Source: Pseudomonadota bacterium
GTDB taxonomy: Bacteria; Myxococcota_A; UBA796; GCA-2862545
Direction of reading: 5' to 3'
Assembly: GCA_947475315.1 (NCBI GenBank)
Contig: CANJMY010000003.1
Span: forward strand, 29,491-93,490
Length of the DNA stretch: 64,000 bases
The stretch's first letter is position 1. The number at the start of each line of letters is the position of its first letter. Below, piece by piece: positions 8,880-26,955 of this stretch. The translations under genes were made by a program, and so were the position numbers. A model generated the notes under the pieces. It did no database searches. It was not told the DNA's origin and saw only the letters and a program-made list of their open reading frames with translations.

Positions 8880-9707
8880 CTACTTGGAGTAGCGCCGCTT
8901 GACGATGAACTTGCTGGAAGCCTTCTTCTTGGCGCGCGTACGGTAACCCTTGGTCGGGAGACCCCACGGGGTGTGCGGGTGACGGCCCTTGGCCTTACCC
9001 TCACCACCGCCGTGCGGATGGTCGACGGGGTTCATCGCGATACCACGAACGGTAGGACGAATGCCGAGCCAGCGGTTGCGGCCGGCCTTGCCGATCACGA
9101 TATTCTCGTGATCCGCATTGCCAACCTGGCCGATGGTGGCGCGGTTCTTGCCCCACACCTTGCGGAGCTCACCCGAGGGCAGGCGGAGGAGGACGTAGCC
9201 GCCTTCCTTGGCCATGACCTGGGCGAAGCTGCCCGCAGAGCGGCAGAGCTGACCACCACGACCGAGCGAGAGCTCGACGTTGTGGACGAACGTACCGAGC
9301 GGGATGAACTCAAGCTTCAGGCAGTTGCCCGGCTTGATGTCCGCCTTGTCCGACGTGATGACAGTGTCACCGACGCCGAGGCCGATCGGGTGGATGATGT
9401 AGCGCTTCTCGCCGTCCGCGAAGTGGACGAGGCTGATGCGCGCAGTGCGGTTCGGGTCGTACTCGACCGAAACCACCTTGCCCGGCACTTCAGCCTTGTC
9501 GCGACGGAAGTCGACGAGGCGGTAACGCCGCTTGTGACCACCGCCCTGATGACGGACGGTGATGCGGCCCCGGTTGTTGCGTCCACCAACCTGGTAGATT
9601 CGCTCGATGAGGCTGCGCTCAGGCTTCGAGGTGGTGATTTCCGCGAAGTCGTAGCCAGTCATCTGGCGCCGGGCCGGAGATGTCGGCTTGTAGGTCTTGA
9701 TGCCCAT
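8880..9707 (-). CDS. rplB: 50S ribosomal protein L2
   Basis: Core 23S rRNA-binding protein needed for subunit joining and near the peptidyl-transferase centre. The product is 275 residues, beginning [15 protein letters not shown]. The most conserved stretch, [20 protein letters not shown] near residue 225, is intact, including the functional His of HPHGGGEG. The gene sits between rplW and rpsS with short gaps on both sides. Confidence 0.98.
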   Translation of the reverse strand: MGIKTYKPTSPARRQMTGYDFAEITTSKPERSLIERIYQVGGRNNRGRITVRHQGGGHKRRYRLVDFRRDKAEVPGKVVSVEYDPNRTARISLVHFADGEKRYIIHPIGLGVGDTVITSDKADIKPGNCLKLEFIPLGTFVHNVELSLGRGGQLCRSAGSFAQVMAKEGGYVLLRLPSGELRKVWGKNRATIGQVGNADHENIVIGKAGRNRWLGIRPTVRGIAMNPVDHPHGGGEGKAKGRHPHTPWGLPTKGYRTRAKKKASSKFIVKRRYSK

Positions 9708-9711
9708 GGCT

Positions 9712-9996
9712 TTAGTTGACCTCGTGCACGTTGATCGACTCGCCTTCGGCGAGGCGAACGTACGCCTTCTTCCAGTTGGAGCGCTTCCCTGAGAAGCGAC
9801 CCGACCGCTTGATCTTGCCGCGGACGACGAGCGTGCGAACGCCGTCGACCTTGACGCCGTAGAACTGCTCCACGGCTTCCTTGATCTGGATCTTGTTCGC
9901 GCCGAGGTTCACTTCGAAGACGACGTCGTTGAGCCCGTTGAGCTGCGACGTGGTCTTCTCGGTCACGATGGGGCGGACGAGGATGGAGATGCTCAC
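9712..9996 (-). CDS. rplW: 50S ribosomal protein L23
   Basis: Tunnel-exit protein and main docking site for trigger factor and SRP. The product is 94 residues from GTG at 9996, which overlaps the rplD stop by four bases. Motifs: [12 protein letters not shown] and [22 protein letters not shown]. Length is typical. Confidence 0.97.
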   Translation of the reverse strand: MSISILVRPIVTEKTTSQLNGLNDVVFEVNLGANKIQIKEAVEQFYGVKVDGVRTLVVRGKIKRSGRFSGKRSNWKKAYVRLAEGESINVHEVN

Positions 9997-10622
9997 GACT
10001 GACCTCCGAGCCGCGCCGTGATCGCCTGGACCGCCGACGTGGTGAGGACCAACCGGCTGCGCTTCAGAACGTCGTAGACGTTCACGCCGACCGGCGGGAG
10101 AAGGGTGACGTTCTGAAGGTTACGCGCAGACAACTTGACGTTGCCCGACACGTCCGTGACCACGACCACCGCGTCCTTCAGTTCGAAGCGCGCGAGGAAT
10201 TCCGTGAAGTTCTTGGTCTTGGCCGTGTCGAAGGAGAGATCGTCGAGAACGACGAAAGCCCCCTCCTCCACCCGACGGGAGATCGCTGAGCGCAGTGCGG
10301 CAGCCATCTCCTTCTTGTTGACCTTGAAGTCGTAGCTGCGCGGCGTCGGCCCGAAGACCACGCCACCGCCACGCCACTGGGCCGCACGGGTGGTACCGGC
10401 GCGAGCGCGACCGGTGCCCTTCTGCTTGAAGGGCTTCTTGCCGCCGCCTCTGACTTCAGCGCGGTGCTTCACGGAGGCAGTGCCTGCGCGACGCTTGGCA
10501 AGCTGCTTGCGTACGACGAGGTGCAGCAGATGCTGCTTGAACTCGGCGCCGAAGACGTGCGGGTCGAGTTCGATCTCGCCCACAGGCTGCTTCTGGAGGT
10601 TGTAGACGTTGACCTTGGTCAT
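9993..10622 (-). CDS. rplD: 50S ribosomal protein L4
   Basis: Tunnel-constriction protein that also represses the S10 operon in Escherichia coli. The product is 209 residues; the loop that reaches the tunnel reads GGGKKPFKQKGTGRARAGTTRAAQWRGGG (about 61-89). The gene starts 13 bases after the rpsJ stop. rplC, which almost always lies between rpsJ and rplD, is missing. Confidence 0.97.
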   Translation of the reverse strand: MTKVNVYNLQKQPVGEIELDPHVFGAEFKQHLLHLVVRKQLAKRRAGTASVKHRAEVRGGGKKPFKQKGTGRARAGTTRAAQWRGGGVVFGPTPRSYDFKVNKKEMAAALRSAISRRVEEGAFVVLDDLSFDTAKTKNFTEFLARFELKDAVVVVTDVSGNVKLSARNLQNVTLLPPVGVNVYDVLKRSRLVLTTSAVQAITARLGGQS

Positions 10623-10635
10623 GACTTAAGTCCTG

Positions 10636-10950
10636 TCAGCCGAGCTTGATGTCGACGTGCACGCCGGCGGCGAGGTCGAGCTTCATGAGCGCGTCCACCG
10701 TCTGCTGCGTCGGTTCGATGATGTCGAGGAGACGCTGATGCGTGCGGCGCTCGAACTGCTCACGCGACTTCTTGTCGATGTGCGGGCCGCGCAGGACCGT
10801 CCAACGGCTGATCTTCGTGGGAAGCGGGAACGGGCCACGCACATCCACACCAGTCCGCTTCGCCGTCTCCACGATCTCGTGGGCCGACTTGTCGAGCAGC
10901 TTGTGGTCGTACGCCTTGAGGCGGATCCGGATCTTGTCGTTCGAGGTCAT
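10636..10950 (-). CDS. rpsJ: 30S ribosomal protein S10 (NusE)
   Basis: 30S head protein that also acts as NusE in antitermination, pairing with NusG. From ATG at 10950 the product is 104 residues ([20 protein letters not shown]). The frame stays open upstream, but S10 begins here in all relatives. [39 protein letters not shown] is present and is cited by its ends. It is preceded by a candidate promoter and three hairpins, so it begins a new transcription segment after rpsG. Confidence 0.97.
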   Translation of the reverse strand: MTSNDKIRIRLKAYDHKLLDKSAHEIVETAKRTGVDVRGPFPLPTKISRWTVLRGPHIDKKSREQFERRTHQRLLDIIEPTQQTVDALMKLDLAAGVHVDIKLG

Positions 10951-10996
10951 TTTGGTTCCGTTCGTGGTCCGTGGGGACGACACAAAAAGCCCGGGC

Positions 10997-11025
10997 CTAT
11001 TAATGGATCGGCGACCCGAGTGCAA
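10997..11025 (-). promoter_or_regulatory. Candidate S10-segment promoter
   Basis: TTGCAC (11020-11025), 17 bases, TAATAG (10997-11002), then a GC-rich discriminator. The -10 region is nearly the same as that of the rpsQ promoter (ATTAATAGG against GTTAATAGC). The -35 matches the consensus only in its first three bases, so the support is the shared -10 and the position before rpsJ. Confidence 0.45.
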
Positions 11026-11106
11026 GTGCTGCCGCGCGGGCGCGCGCCGAATTGGAGTTACGCTGCCGAAGCGAGCGCCTCCGCCATCGGGGGGCGGGGT
11101 TGTGAA

Positions 11107-11168
11107 CTCCGCCCGAGGCGGAGGGTGTCCGCCTGAAGCGGACGTCGAGCGCCCCGTGAAGGGCGCTC
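11107..11168 (-). terminator. Three back-to-back hairpins after rpsG
   Basis: In order along the minus strand: 11147-11168 (GAGCGCCC/GGGCGCTC, eight pairs), 11127-11143 (GTCCGC/GCGGAC, six pairs), 11107-11123 (CTCCGCC/GGCGGAG, seven pairs). They begin ten bases after the rpsG stop and precede the rpsJ promoter. No U-tract follows, so this may be an mRNA-end or processing structure rather than a classical intrinsic terminator. Confidence 0.5.
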
Positions 11169-11177
11169 GGGTCGGTC

Positions 11178-11648
11178 CTAGAACCGGTAGTGCGCGAAGG
11201 CCTTGTTGGCCTCGGCCATACGATGGACATCTTCCTTCTTGCGGACCGCGCCACCACGATTGTGGGCGGCCTCGATCAGCTCGTTGGCGAGCTTCTCATC
11301 CATCGAACGACCGCTGCGAGCGCGGGAGTTCTGGATGATCCAGCGAATGGAGAGCGCCTCGCGGCGCTCGGGGCGAACCTCAACCGGGACCTGGTAGTTC
11401 GAGCCACCGACGCGGCGCGACTTGACCTCGACCTTGGGCTTGCAGTTCTCGATGGCGGTGCGGAACACCATCACCGGGTTCTCACGGGTGCGCTCCTCGA
11501 TGAGGGCGAAAGCACCGTAGACGACGGCTTCCGCCTTCGCCTTCTTGCCTTCACTCATCAGGACGTTCGTGAACTTCGTGACCACCGGCTCGCCGTAGCG
11601 AGGATCGGGGAGCACAGGACGCTTGGGAACTACACCACGACGCGGCAT
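11178..11648 (-). CDS. rpsG: 30S ribosomal protein S7
   Basis: Nucleates 30S head assembly and contacts E-site tRNA. The product is 156 residues, beginning [19 protein letters not shown], with [24 protein letters not shown], cited by its ends, at about residues 80-103. The gene follows rpsL by nine bases. fusA, the usual next gene, is absent and is replaced by hairpins and a promoter for rpsJ. Confidence 0.98.
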   Translation of the reverse strand: MPRRGVVPKRPVLPDPRYGEPVVTKFTNVLMSEGKKAKAEAVVYGAFALIEERTRENPVMVFRTAIENCKPKVEVKSRRVGGSNYQVPVEVRPERREALSIRWIIQNSRARSGRSMDEKLANELIEAAHNRGGAVRKKEDVHRMAEANKAFAHYRF

Positions 11649-11657
11649 GGGCTTACC

Positions 11658-12032
11658 TTACTTCTTCGGGCGCTTGGCGCCGTACTTGGAACGGCCCTGA
11701 CGGCGGGCGTTGACGCCCTGCGCATCGAGGGTACCGCGGATGATGTGGTAACGGACGCCGGGAAGATCCTTCACACGGCCGCCGCGGATGAGCACCGAGC
11801 TGTGCTCCTGAAGGTTGTGCCCCTCACCCGGGATGTACGAGGTGACCTCGATCCCATTGGTGAGACGGACACGCGCGACCTTACGGAGCGCGGAGTTCGG
11901 CTTCTTCGGCGTGGTGGCGTACACGCGAGTGCACACGCCGCGCTTCTGGGGGCTGCCGCGGAGAGCCGGAGCGCTCGACTTGCGAGCGATCTTCTTGCGG
12001 CCGTTCCGGATGAGCTGGTTGATCGTCGGCAT
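11658..12032 (-). CDS. rpsL: 30S ribosomal protein S12
   Basis: Decoding-centre protein. The product is 124 residues, with the near-invariant [21 protein letters not shown] and [20 protein letters not shown], then KDLPGVRYH. The two lysines whose mutation gives streptomycin resistance in other bacteria are both present (in TTPKKPN and GGRVKDLPG), so the wild-type sensitive pattern is kept. It is the first gene after rpoC and has a candidate promoter of its own. Confidence 0.98.
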   Translation of the reverse strand: MPTINQLIRNGRKKIARKSSAPALRGSPQKRGVCTRVYATTPKKPNSALRKVARVRLTNGIEVTSYIPGEGHNLQEHSSVLIRGGRVKDLPGVRYHIIRGTLDAQGVNARRQGRSKYGAKRPKK

Positions 12033-12085
12033 CCAAATCCTCTACACTCTGTCTTGCGCCTGTGGGGGCGAGCAAAGGGCCCCGC

Positions 12086-12114
12086 CACCTATGGCAGCAG
12101 AGCCCCTATGTCAA
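12086..12114 (-). promoter_or_regulatory. Candidate promoter before rpsL
   Basis: A perfect TTGACA (12109-12114) in the rpoC-rpsL gap is followed after 17 bases by TAGGTG, or after 16 by ATAGGT. The -10 is poor against consensus but resembles the TAGGCT of the secE candidate at the same spacing. Confidence 0.4.
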
Positions 12115-12124
12115 GCGGTCGCGC

Positions 12125-16948
<4,824 letters not shown>

Positions 16949-17059
16949 GGTGGGCTCCAGGGACGAGAGACAGGAACGGAAACTGAGGGGAAAAGGTAGG
17001 AGGGACGGAGCGCGTCGCGCCGGGACGATCGGTCACCCGATCGCCCCAGCGGCGGCGCG

Positions 17060-21247
<4,188 letters not shown>

Positions 21248-21556
21248 CAACGAACCCCGTATAGGTGGGAAGCCGGTTCGGGCGTACGACCCGAGGACGA
21301 CCCGCGAGGAGGAAAACGAGGATCAAACGTGCGACCGCCGAAGCGATCGGACCCGATCCCGGAGGACCGGGTCAGGCTTGGCGGTGAGCCAAACCCGTGG
21401 AACACGCCGTACTCAACGGCACGACACCGGACGGGCGCGCCCCCGAGTTCACACCGCCGCGAGCGACGGTGGAGATCGGGAGCGGCCCGCCCGGTGCCTT
21501 ACACCACAGCGGCAGAACCGAGGTGGTGTGGCCGAGCGCGGCGGGTAGGGTTCAAG
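21248..21556 (-). promoter_or_regulatory. rplL-rpoB intergenic leader with hairpins
   Basis: This gap of over 300 bases has no gene. In transcription order it contains 21501-21529 (ACACCAC/GTGGTGT with an inner CGG/CCG), 21378-21392 (TTGGC/GCCAA), 21350-21373 (GACCCG/CGGGTC around TCC/GGA) and 21332-21349 (CGATCGC-TTCG-GCGGTCG on the transcript, a UUCG-capped stem). In E. coli the equivalent gap holds an attenuator and an RNase III site that lower rpoBC expression relative to rplJL. A similar role is inferred here from position. Confidence 0.5.
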
Positions 21557-21931
21557 CTACTTGAGCTCGACCTTGGCGCCGGCATCGTCGAGCTTCTTCT
21601 TGGCGGCGTCGGCGTCAGCCTTGGACACGCCTTCCTTGACCTTGGACGGAGCGGCCTCGACGAGGTCCTTGGCCTCCTTGAGGCCGAGACCCGTCAGCTC
21701 GCGGACGGCCTTGATGACGTTGATCTTGTTGGCGCCGGCCTCAACCAGCACCACGTCGAACTCCGTCTTCTCTTCGACCGGGGCGGCCGCGGCGGCGGGG
21801 CCAGCGGCGACGGCGACGGCGGCCTGAGCCTTCACGCCGAGCTCGGCCTCGAGCGTCTCGATGAGGGACTTGACCTCTCCGAGCTTGAGGTTCTTGATGT
21901 AGTCGACGACCTGATCCTGAGTGACGGACAT
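21557..21931 (-). CDS. rplL: 50S ribosomal protein L7/L12
   Basis: Stalk protein that recruits translation GTPases. The product is 124 residues: N-terminal dimerisation helices, an Ala/Pro-rich hinge ([18 protein letters not shown] at about 37-54) and the C-terminal domain with [21 protein letters not shown] features ([21 protein letters not shown]). The length is typical. It follows rplJ by 92 bases. Confidence 0.98.
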   Translation of the reverse strand: MSVTQDQVVDYIKNLKLGEVKSLIETLEAELGVKAQAAVAVAAGPAAAAAPVEEKTEFDVVLVEAGANKINVIKAVRELTGLGLKEAKDLVEAAPSKVKEGVSKADADAAKKKLDDAGAKVELK

Positions 21932-22023
21932 GACTTCCTCCGATGCGAATTGATTGAACTGAAGTTGGGATTGGAAACGGCTCGTGGTGCGGGCGGAGGC
22001 CGAGGCCCCCTAGGCCATGTGGC

Positions 22024-22548
22024 CTACTCCCCTTCCTCGAGCTTCGTGGCGTAGTTGGACAGCAGGTTCATGAGGTCGCGGCCAGGGGCCCCGATGACTC
22101 CGAGCACCGACTGCGGCGCGGACAGAACTGTCGCGAGCAGGCTGCTGAGGAGCTCCTCACGGCTGGGCAGAGAAGCGACGGCCTCGACGCCCTTGACGTC
22201 GAGCACAGTGCCCTCGAAGAAGCCCGCGCGAATGGCGAGCTTGTCGTTCTCCTTGCGGAGGTCGAGGAAGACCTTGACCGCAGCGGAGGGATCCTCGCCC
22301 GCGAAGACGACGCCGATGTTGCCCTTGAAGTGCGAGGACAGCGAGGCCGTGTCGGACTCAGCGATGGCCTTGCGGGCGAGCGTGTTCTTCACGATGCGGA
22401 ACTTGGCACCGGCCTTCTCGACGCCCCTGCGGACCTTGTCGAGCTGGAACGGCGTCGAGCCCTTGTAGTCGGTGAGGATCAGGAGCGGCGCCTTAGCGAA
22501 CGCGCCCTTGATTTCCTCGATGAACTCGGCCTTTTCGGAACGGTCCAT
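22024..22548 (-). CDS. rplJ: 50S ribosomal protein L10
   Basis: Base of the L7/L12 stalk. The product is 174 residues, with KAEFIEEIKGAFAKAPLLILTDYKG at the N-terminus and FRIVKNTLARKAI near residue 50. The C-terminal helix, which binds L7/L12 dimers, is present. It starts nine bases after rplA, leaving no room for the autoregulatory leader that precedes rplJ in many bacteria. Confidence 0.97.
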   Translation of the reverse strand: MDRSEKAEFIEEIKGAFAKAPLLILTDYKGSTPFQLDKVRRGVEKAGAKFRIVKNTLARKAIAESDTASLSSHFKGNIGVVFAGEDPSAAVKVFLDLRKENDKLAIRAGFFEGTVLDVKGVEAVASLPSREELLSSLLATVLSAPQSVLGVIGAPGRDLMNLLSNYATKLEEGE

Positions 22549-22557
22549 GGTTTACCT

Positions 22558-23277
22558 CTACCGGAGCTCGGTCGCGAGGCGCGCGACCTCGTTGGCGTCG
22601 ACGCGGATACCGGGTCCCATCGTCGTCGAAATCGAGAAACCACGGAGGTAGGTACCCTTCGCGGACGACGGCTTAAGGCGCATGACTTCCTTGATCAAGG
22701 TGAGGATGTTCTCCTTGAGCTTCTCGGAACCCATGCTGGCCTTGCCGACGGATGCCTGGATGATGCCGGCCTTCTCGACGCGGAACTCAACGCGACCGGC
22801 CTTGATCTCGCGAACGGCGTTCGCGATCTCCTCGGGGCCGACAACGGTGCCGCTCTTCGGGTTGGGCATCAAGCCACGCGGGCCCAGGACGCGACCGAGA
22901 CGGCCGACCTTGGCCATCAGGTGACGAACGGAGACGGCGCTGTCGAAGTCCGTCCAGCCGCCGTTCACCTTCTCAATCAGATCGTCAACACCGACCACGT
23001 CGGCGCCGGCCTCAATGGCCGCCTTGGCCGCATCGCCGTCCGCGAAGACGATGACGCGAACGGTCCTGCCCACGCCATGCGGGAGGCTGATCGCACCACG
23101 AACCATCTGATCTGCCTGCTTGGGATCCACGCCGAGACGGAGGGAAACTTCGACGGACTCGTCGAACTTCGCCTTCGCGATCTGCGGGATCAGCTCCAGG
23201 CCCTGATCGATTCCGTACCTGACGGCCGGGTCGACCAAAGCGCGGACGGCAGCGTATCGCTTGCCTACCTTCGCCAC
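22558..23277 (-). CDS. rplA: 50S ribosomal protein L1
   Basis: L1-stalk protein that guides E-site tRNA and represses its own operon in other bacteria. The product is 239 residues, beginning [16 protein letters not shown] from GTG at 23277 with AGGAAA upstream. [15 protein letters not shown] at about residues 132-146 is the L1 signature. Order rplK-rplA-rplJ-rplL is canonical. Confidence 0.98.
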   Translation of the reverse strand: MAKVGKRYAAVRALVDPAVRYGIDQGLELIPQIAKAKFDESVEVSLRLGVDPKQADQMVRGAISLPHGVGRTVRVIVFADGDAAKAAIEAGADVVGVDDLIEKVNGGWTDFDSAVSVRHLMAKVGRLGRVLGPRGLMPNPKSGTVVGPEEIANAVREIKAGRVEFRVEKAGIIQASVGKASMGSEKLKENILTLIKEVMRLKPSSAKGTYLRGFSISTTMGPGIRVDANEVARLATELR

Positions 23278-23377
23278 GTTTCCTGTCTATGCGGCCACAA
23301 GGGCCGCGCGGAGCCGGATGGGGTGATGGCGGGTTTCCCCTCCCCCAGAGCCGTGTCCGCCGGTTGCGGTTGAATTC

Positions 23378-23806
23378 TCAGACGACGGTCAGGCCCATGG
23401 AACGGGCCGTGCCCTTCACCTGAGAGATGGCCGACTCCAACGAAGTGCAGTTGAGGTCGGGAAGCTTGGTCTTCGCGATGTCCGACACCTGGTCCACGGT
23501 GACCTGGCCGACCTTGTCGCGGTTCGGGACGCCGGAGCCCTTCTTGATCTTGGCGGCCTTGATCAGGAGGACGGGCACGGGTGGCGTCTTGGTGATGAAC
23601 GTGAACGAGCGATCCGCGTAGACCGTGATGACCACCGGGATGGTCAGGCCTTCCGCCGCGAGGGGCTTGGTGGCCTCGTTGAACTGGTCGCAGAACTGCT
23701 TGATGTTCACGCCGGCCTGACCAAGCGCGGGACCAACCGGGGGGGCCGGACGGGCCGCACCAGCTGGGATCTGAAGCTTGATGTAACCGGTGATCTTCTT
23801 GGCCAT
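23378..23806 (-). CDS. rplK: 50S ribosomal protein L11
   Basis: Binds the GTPase-associated centre and is needed for RelA activation in other bacteria. The product is 142 residues. The proline-rich N-terminal segment [22 protein letters not shown] and the C-terminal [19 protein letters not shown] plus [10 protein letters not shown] are family hallmarks. It follows nusG by 59 bases. Confidence 0.98.
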   Translation of the reverse strand: MAKKITGYIKLQIPAGAARPAPPVGPALGQAGVNIKQFCDQFNEATKPLAAEGLTIPVVITVYADRSFTFITKTPPVPVLLIKAAKIKKGSGVPNRDKVGQVTVDQVSDIAKTKLPDLNCTSLESAISQVKGTARSMGLTVV

Positions 23807-23865
23807 TGAAGGCTCCTAAAGGCGAGTCAGAGGCGGGTGAGGACGTGCGCTGGGGCGCGACCGTT

Positions 23866-24390
23866 TCAGGAGAGCTTCTCAACCTGATGGAACGAGAGCT
23901 CGGTGGGGACAGGACGTCCGAACATGTTGATGATGACGCGCAGCTTGCCGCGAGTCTCATTGATCTCGTCGATGGTGCCGCGCATGGAGGCGTAGCGACC
24001 CTCGGTGAGGCGGACCTCCTCACCCAGCTCGAAGTCGACGACGGGACGCGGCTCTTCCTCATTGGAGAGCAGGCGCGTGATCTTCTCAACCTCCGCCTCG
24101 GGGACGGGCGGCGGGTTGCGGAGACCACCGACGAAGCCGGTGATCTTCGGGGTGTTCTTCACGAGGTGGTAGGTCTCGTTGTCGAGCTCCATCTCCACGA
24201 GGATGTACCCGGGAAAGAACCGGCGGGTCTGCTTGCGCTTGGTCTTGGGGTCAACGACGACCTCCGACGGCACGAGCACCCGACCGAAGCGATCAGCCAG
24301 GTTGTGCATCTCCATGCGCTGCTTGAGGCCGAGGACTGCCTTTTCCTCGGACCCGGACAGCGTGTGGATGGCATACCAGCGCTTGGACAT
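23866..24390 (-). CDS. nusG: Transcription termination/antitermination factor NusG
   Basis: Elongation factor that binds RNA polymerase through its NGN domain and S10 or Rho through its KOW domain. From ATG at 24390 the product is 174 residues (MSKRWYAIHTLSGSEEKAV). The NGN domain carries FFPGYILVEMELDNETYHLVKNTP, cited by its ends, and the C-terminal KOW domain starts at FELGEEVRLTEG near residue 119. The open frame extends much further upstream, but that part overlaps secE and is not coding. Confidence 0.98.
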   Translation of the reverse strand: MSKRWYAIHTLSGSEEKAVLGLKQRMEMHNLADRFGRVLVPSEVVVDPKTKRKQTRRFFPGYILVEMELDNETYHLVKNTPKITGFVGGLRNPPPVPEAEVEKITRLLSNEEEPRPVVDFELGEEVRLTEGRYASMRGTIDEINETRGKLRVIINMFGRPVPTELSFHQVEKLS

Positions 24391-24431
24391 TGCGGGAGTC
24401 TCCCGTTCCGCGTGCCGTGCACGCGGGACGA

Positions 24432-24818
24432 TCAGCCTTCGGTGTAGAGAACGAAATCCGCGACGGTCTTCCAGAACAGGTCGAACACACCCATCAGCAA
24501 GGCGATGCCGATGGCCGTGAGGATGACGGTGGTGGAGGCACGCACCGTCTCTTCGCGGGTAGGCCAAGTCACCTTGGCCAGTTCGGTCACAACCTCGCCC
24601 GTGAAGCGGACGGCGTTCTGATTGCGGATCAGCAAGAAGAAGGAGGCGATGCCAGACAGCGCCGCAGCGAGGCTGCTGGTGCTGAACAGGCCGGCTGCCC
24701 ACACGTCGTCCGGGAGCGCGAACTGGAGCAGCGCAGACACCACGGCCTGATGAACGAACACTCCTGCAAGCAGGGCGCCGATCAAGAAGACGAGCATGAC
24801 GTAACGCTGATGGTTCAT
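24432..24818 (-). CDS. secE: Preprotein translocase subunit SecE
   Basis: Clamp of the SecY channel. The 128-residue product has three hydrophobic segments (about 8-27, 44-64, 99-120), as in the longer enterobacterial form. The conserved amphipathic motif ELAKVTWPTREE comes just before the last segment. ATG start at 24818. The gene begins the secE-nusG-rplKAJL segment after a terminator and promoter behind tuf. Confidence 0.96.
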   Translation of the reverse strand: MNHQRYVMLVFLIGALLAGVFVHQAVVSALLQFALPDDVWAAGLFSTSSLAAALSGIASFFLLIRNQNAVRFTGEVVTELAKVTWPTREETVRASTTVILTAIGIALLMGVFDLFWKTVADFVLYTEG

Positions 24819-24857
24819 GTTCTAGCCCGGAACGTGGGGCACAAAATGGGGCGGGCC

Positions 24858-24886
24858 AGCCTAGCGCAGCGAGCGCCAGTTGACAA
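24858..24886 (-). promoter_or_regulatory. Candidate promoter before secE
   Basis: TTGTCA (24881-24886), 17 bases, TAGGCT (24858-24863), placed just after the tuf terminator and about 40 bases before the secE start. The -35 is one base off consensus; the -10 matches in three positions. Confidence 0.5.
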
Positions 24887-24896
24887 GTCCCGCTCA

Positions 24897-24922
24897 GCAA
24901 AACGGCGCCCCGGAGGGCGCCG
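24897..24922 (-). terminator. tuf: Intrinsic terminator after tuf
   Basis: On the minus strand CGGCGCC-CTCCGG-GGCGCCG is a perfect seven-pair GC stem with a six-base loop followed by TTTT. A second hairpin, GGCGC/GCGCC at 24935-24950, lies between it and the tuf stop codon. Together they end the tRNA-tuf transcript. Confidence 0.75.
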
Positions 24923-24992
24923 CTGGCCGGAACTGCGCCCCGAAAGGCGCCGTTCACAGAGTCTCATCGGCCAGAGCGACCGACGAGCGAAA

Positions 24993-26183
24993 TCAGGCGA
25001 CGATCGTGCCGACGACACCGGCGCCGACGGTGCGACCGCCCTCGCGGATGGCGAAGCGCAGACCGGCTTCCATGGCGATCGGCATGATCAGCGTCACTTC
25101 CATCTCGACCGAGTCACCCGGCATGACCATCTCGCGGCCATCAGGCAGCGTGATCTCACCGGTGACGTCCGTCGTGCGGAAGTAGAACTGGGGGCGGTAG
25201 CCCTTGAAGAACGGCTTGTGACGGCCGCCCTCCTCCTTCTTCAGGATGTACACGTTCGCCTTGAACTTGGTGTGGGGCTTGACCGAGCCGGGCTTGGCGA
25301 AGACCTGGCCGCGCTCGATGTCCTCACGCTTCAGACCGCGGATCAGCAGACCGACGTTGTCGCCAGCCCGGCCCTCGTCGAGGAGCTTGCGGAACATCTC
25401 GACGCCGGTGATCGTGGAGGTCTGCGTGTCCCGCATGCCGAGGACTTCGACCGACTCGCCGACCTTGATGATGCCGCGCTCGATGCGGCCGGTGGCGACG
25501 GTGCCACGACCGGAGATCGAGAAGACGTCCTCAACGGGCATCAGGAAGGGCTTTTCCGTCTCGCGCACGGGGGTCGGGATGAACGAGTCAACCGCCTCCA
25601 TGAGCTTGATGACGGAGGGACGACCGTACTCGCTGGCGTCACCCTGCATGGCGAGGAGCGCGGAGCCGCGGATGACGGGAGTGTCGTCGCCGGGGAACTC
25701 GTACGCGGAGAGGAGCTCGCGAACTTCCATGTCGACGAGGTCGAGGAGCTCGGTGTCGTCGACCATGTCGCACTTGTTCATGAACACGACCATCGAGGGG
25801 ACCTGCACCTGGCGGGCCAGGAGCACGTGCTCGCGGGTCTGGGGCATCGGGCCGTCGGTGGCGGCGACGACGAGGATCGCGCCGTCCATCTGGGCGGCGC
25901 CCGTGATCATGTTCTTGATGTAGTCAGCGTGACCAGGACAGTCGACGTGAGCGTAGTGACGGTTGACCGTCTCGTACTCGACGTGCGAGGTGTTGATCGT
26001 GATGCCGCGGGCCTTCTCTTCCGGGGCCTTGTCGATGTCCTCGTACTTCATGGCCTTGCCGCCCGAAGCGATCGCCATGGTCATGGTGATGGCGGCGGTC
26101 AACGTGGTCTTGCCGTGATCGACGTGGCCGATCGTACCGATGTTGACGTGCGGCTTGTTGCGCGAGAACTTTTCCTTGGCCAT
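24993..26183 (-). CDS. tuf: Elongation factor Tu
   Basis: GTPase that delivers aminoacyl-tRNA to the A site. The product is 396 residues, with P-loop GHVDHGKTT (about 19-27), DCPGHADY near 81, NKCD near 136 and the SAL-type RGSALLA motif near 174. Domain II/III segments such as [19 protein letters not shown] are intact. It lies directly downstream of four tRNA genes in the same order as the E. coli thrU-tyrU-glyT-thrT-tufB operon. No second tuf or fusA lies in the window. Confidence 0.98.
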   Translation of the reverse strand: MAKEKFSRNKPHVNIGTIGHVDHGKTTLTAAITMTMAIASGGKAMKYEDIDKAPEEKARGITINTSHVEYETVNRHYAHVDCPGHADYIKNMITGAAQMDGAILVVAATDGPMPQTREHVLLARQVQVPSMVVFMNKCDMVDDTELLDLVDMEVRELLSAYEFPGDDTPVIRGSALLAMQGDASEYGRPSVIKLMEAVDSFIPTPVRETEKPFLMPVEDVFSISGRGTVATGRIERGIIKVGESVEVLGMRDTQTSTITGVEMFRKLLDEGRAGDNVGLLIRGLKREDIERGQVFAKPGSVKPHTKFKANVYILKKEEGGRHKPFFKGYRPQFYFRTTDVTGEITLPDGREMVMPGDSVEMEVTLIMPIAMEAGLRFAIREGGRTVGAGVVGTIVA

Positions 26184-26210
26184 GGGGCTTCTCCCTTCTG
26201 GAGATTCCGG

Positions 26211-26224
26211 GCCGGTGGACCGGC
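26211..26224 (-). promoter_or_regulatory. Hairpin in tuf leader
   Basis: GCCGG-TCCA-CCGGC on the minus strand, a compact stem about 30 bases upstream of the tuf start. The rest of the 154-base gap between tRNA-Thr(GGT) and tuf shows nothing else that I can support. Confidence 0.35.
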
Positions 26225-26337
26225 GCGGGTGGATTGTCGATTGGGTATTGGGACCGGCACCGTGTAACCGGCCACCGGACAGACGACGAAGCGAGAAGAC
26301 AGGCTGGCCCAGAGCGTGGGCGCGGAACCAGCGAGAA

Positions 26338-26412
<75 letters not shown>

Positions 26413-26422
26413 GTACGGAACG

Positions 26423-26498
<76 letters not shown>

Positions 26499-26518
26499 CC
26501 GGTGCCATCCTCTGACCA

Positions 26519-26604
26519 GCGGTGGTCTTGCTCTGCCTTCCTTACGACGACCCACCGGAGACCGGACTGGTACGTCACGAGGACGGGCGAACTAAGACCA
26601 CCGC
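26519..26604 (-). repeat. Long-range inverted repeat in tRNA precursor
   Basis: GCGGTGGTCTT (26519-26529) and AAGACCACCGC (26594-26604) are perfect 11-base complements bracketing about 64 bases, all inside the 131-base spacer between tRNA-Tyr and tRNA-Gly. In the precursor transcript they would close a large stem, possibly a processing site. The rest of the spacer holds no gene. Confidence 0.6.
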
Positions 26605-26629
26605 CGGGCACGCGTGCGCGTGCGAGGTG

Positions 26630-26713
26630 TGGTGGGGGAGGTAGGGTTCGAACCTACGTAGCGTTAGCGTCCGGTTTACAGCCGGATCCCATTGACCACT
26701 CGGGCACTCCCCC
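26630..26713 (-). tRNA. tRNA-Tyr (GTA)
   Basis: Class II tRNA with a long variable arm. Acceptor GGGGGAG/CTCCCCC, anticodon stem TCCGG/CCGGA with loop CTGTAAA (anticodon GTA), T-loop GGTTCGAAC. The 3' CCA is encoded at 26630-26632. Confidence 0.96.
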
Positions 26714-26740
26714 GAATTCGAATGTGAAAAGAGCGACGCG

Positions 26741-26813
26741 TGCTGGCGAAGGGACTTGAACCCGCAACCGCCTGATTACAAATCAGGTGCTCTACCAATT
26801 GAGCTACGCCAGC
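26741..26813 (-). tRNA. tRNA-Thr (TGT)
   Basis: Acceptor GCTGGCG/CGCCAGC, anticodon stem CCTGA/TCAGG with loop TTTGTAA (anticodon TGT), T-loop GGTTCAAGT. It is the first gene of the tRNA-tuf operon. Unlike the other three tRNAs here, CCA is not encoded (ACG follows instead). Confidence 0.95.
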
Positions 26814-26859
26814 TGATTGAGCAACGCCAGCTTTGGGCGACCCGACCAGCGCGGCCCCG

Positions 26860-26887
26860 CATATGGCGATCTGGCCGTCTCTGTCAA
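26860..26887 (-). promoter_or_regulatory. Promoter of the tRNA-tuf operon
   Basis: A perfect TTGACA (26882-26887), 16 bases, CATATG (26860-26865; ATATGC at 17), then the GC-only discriminator GGGGCCGCGC, about 50 bases before tRNA-Thr(TGT). The GC discriminator is typical of stable-RNA promoters under stringent control. Confidence 0.65.
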
Positions 26888-26955
26888 GCCGTCGACGAGG
26901 GAAAATCCGCGATCGCTATCCCGCCTATCCGCGGCGCAGCTTCAAGCCCTAGGGA

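Noticed and set aside
22549..22557. L10 autoregulatory leader before rplJ
   Set aside because: Only nine bases separate rplA and rplJ.
24819..24992. rpmG between tuf and secE
   Set aside because: The gap is taken up by two hairpins and a promoter; no L33-like frame is present.
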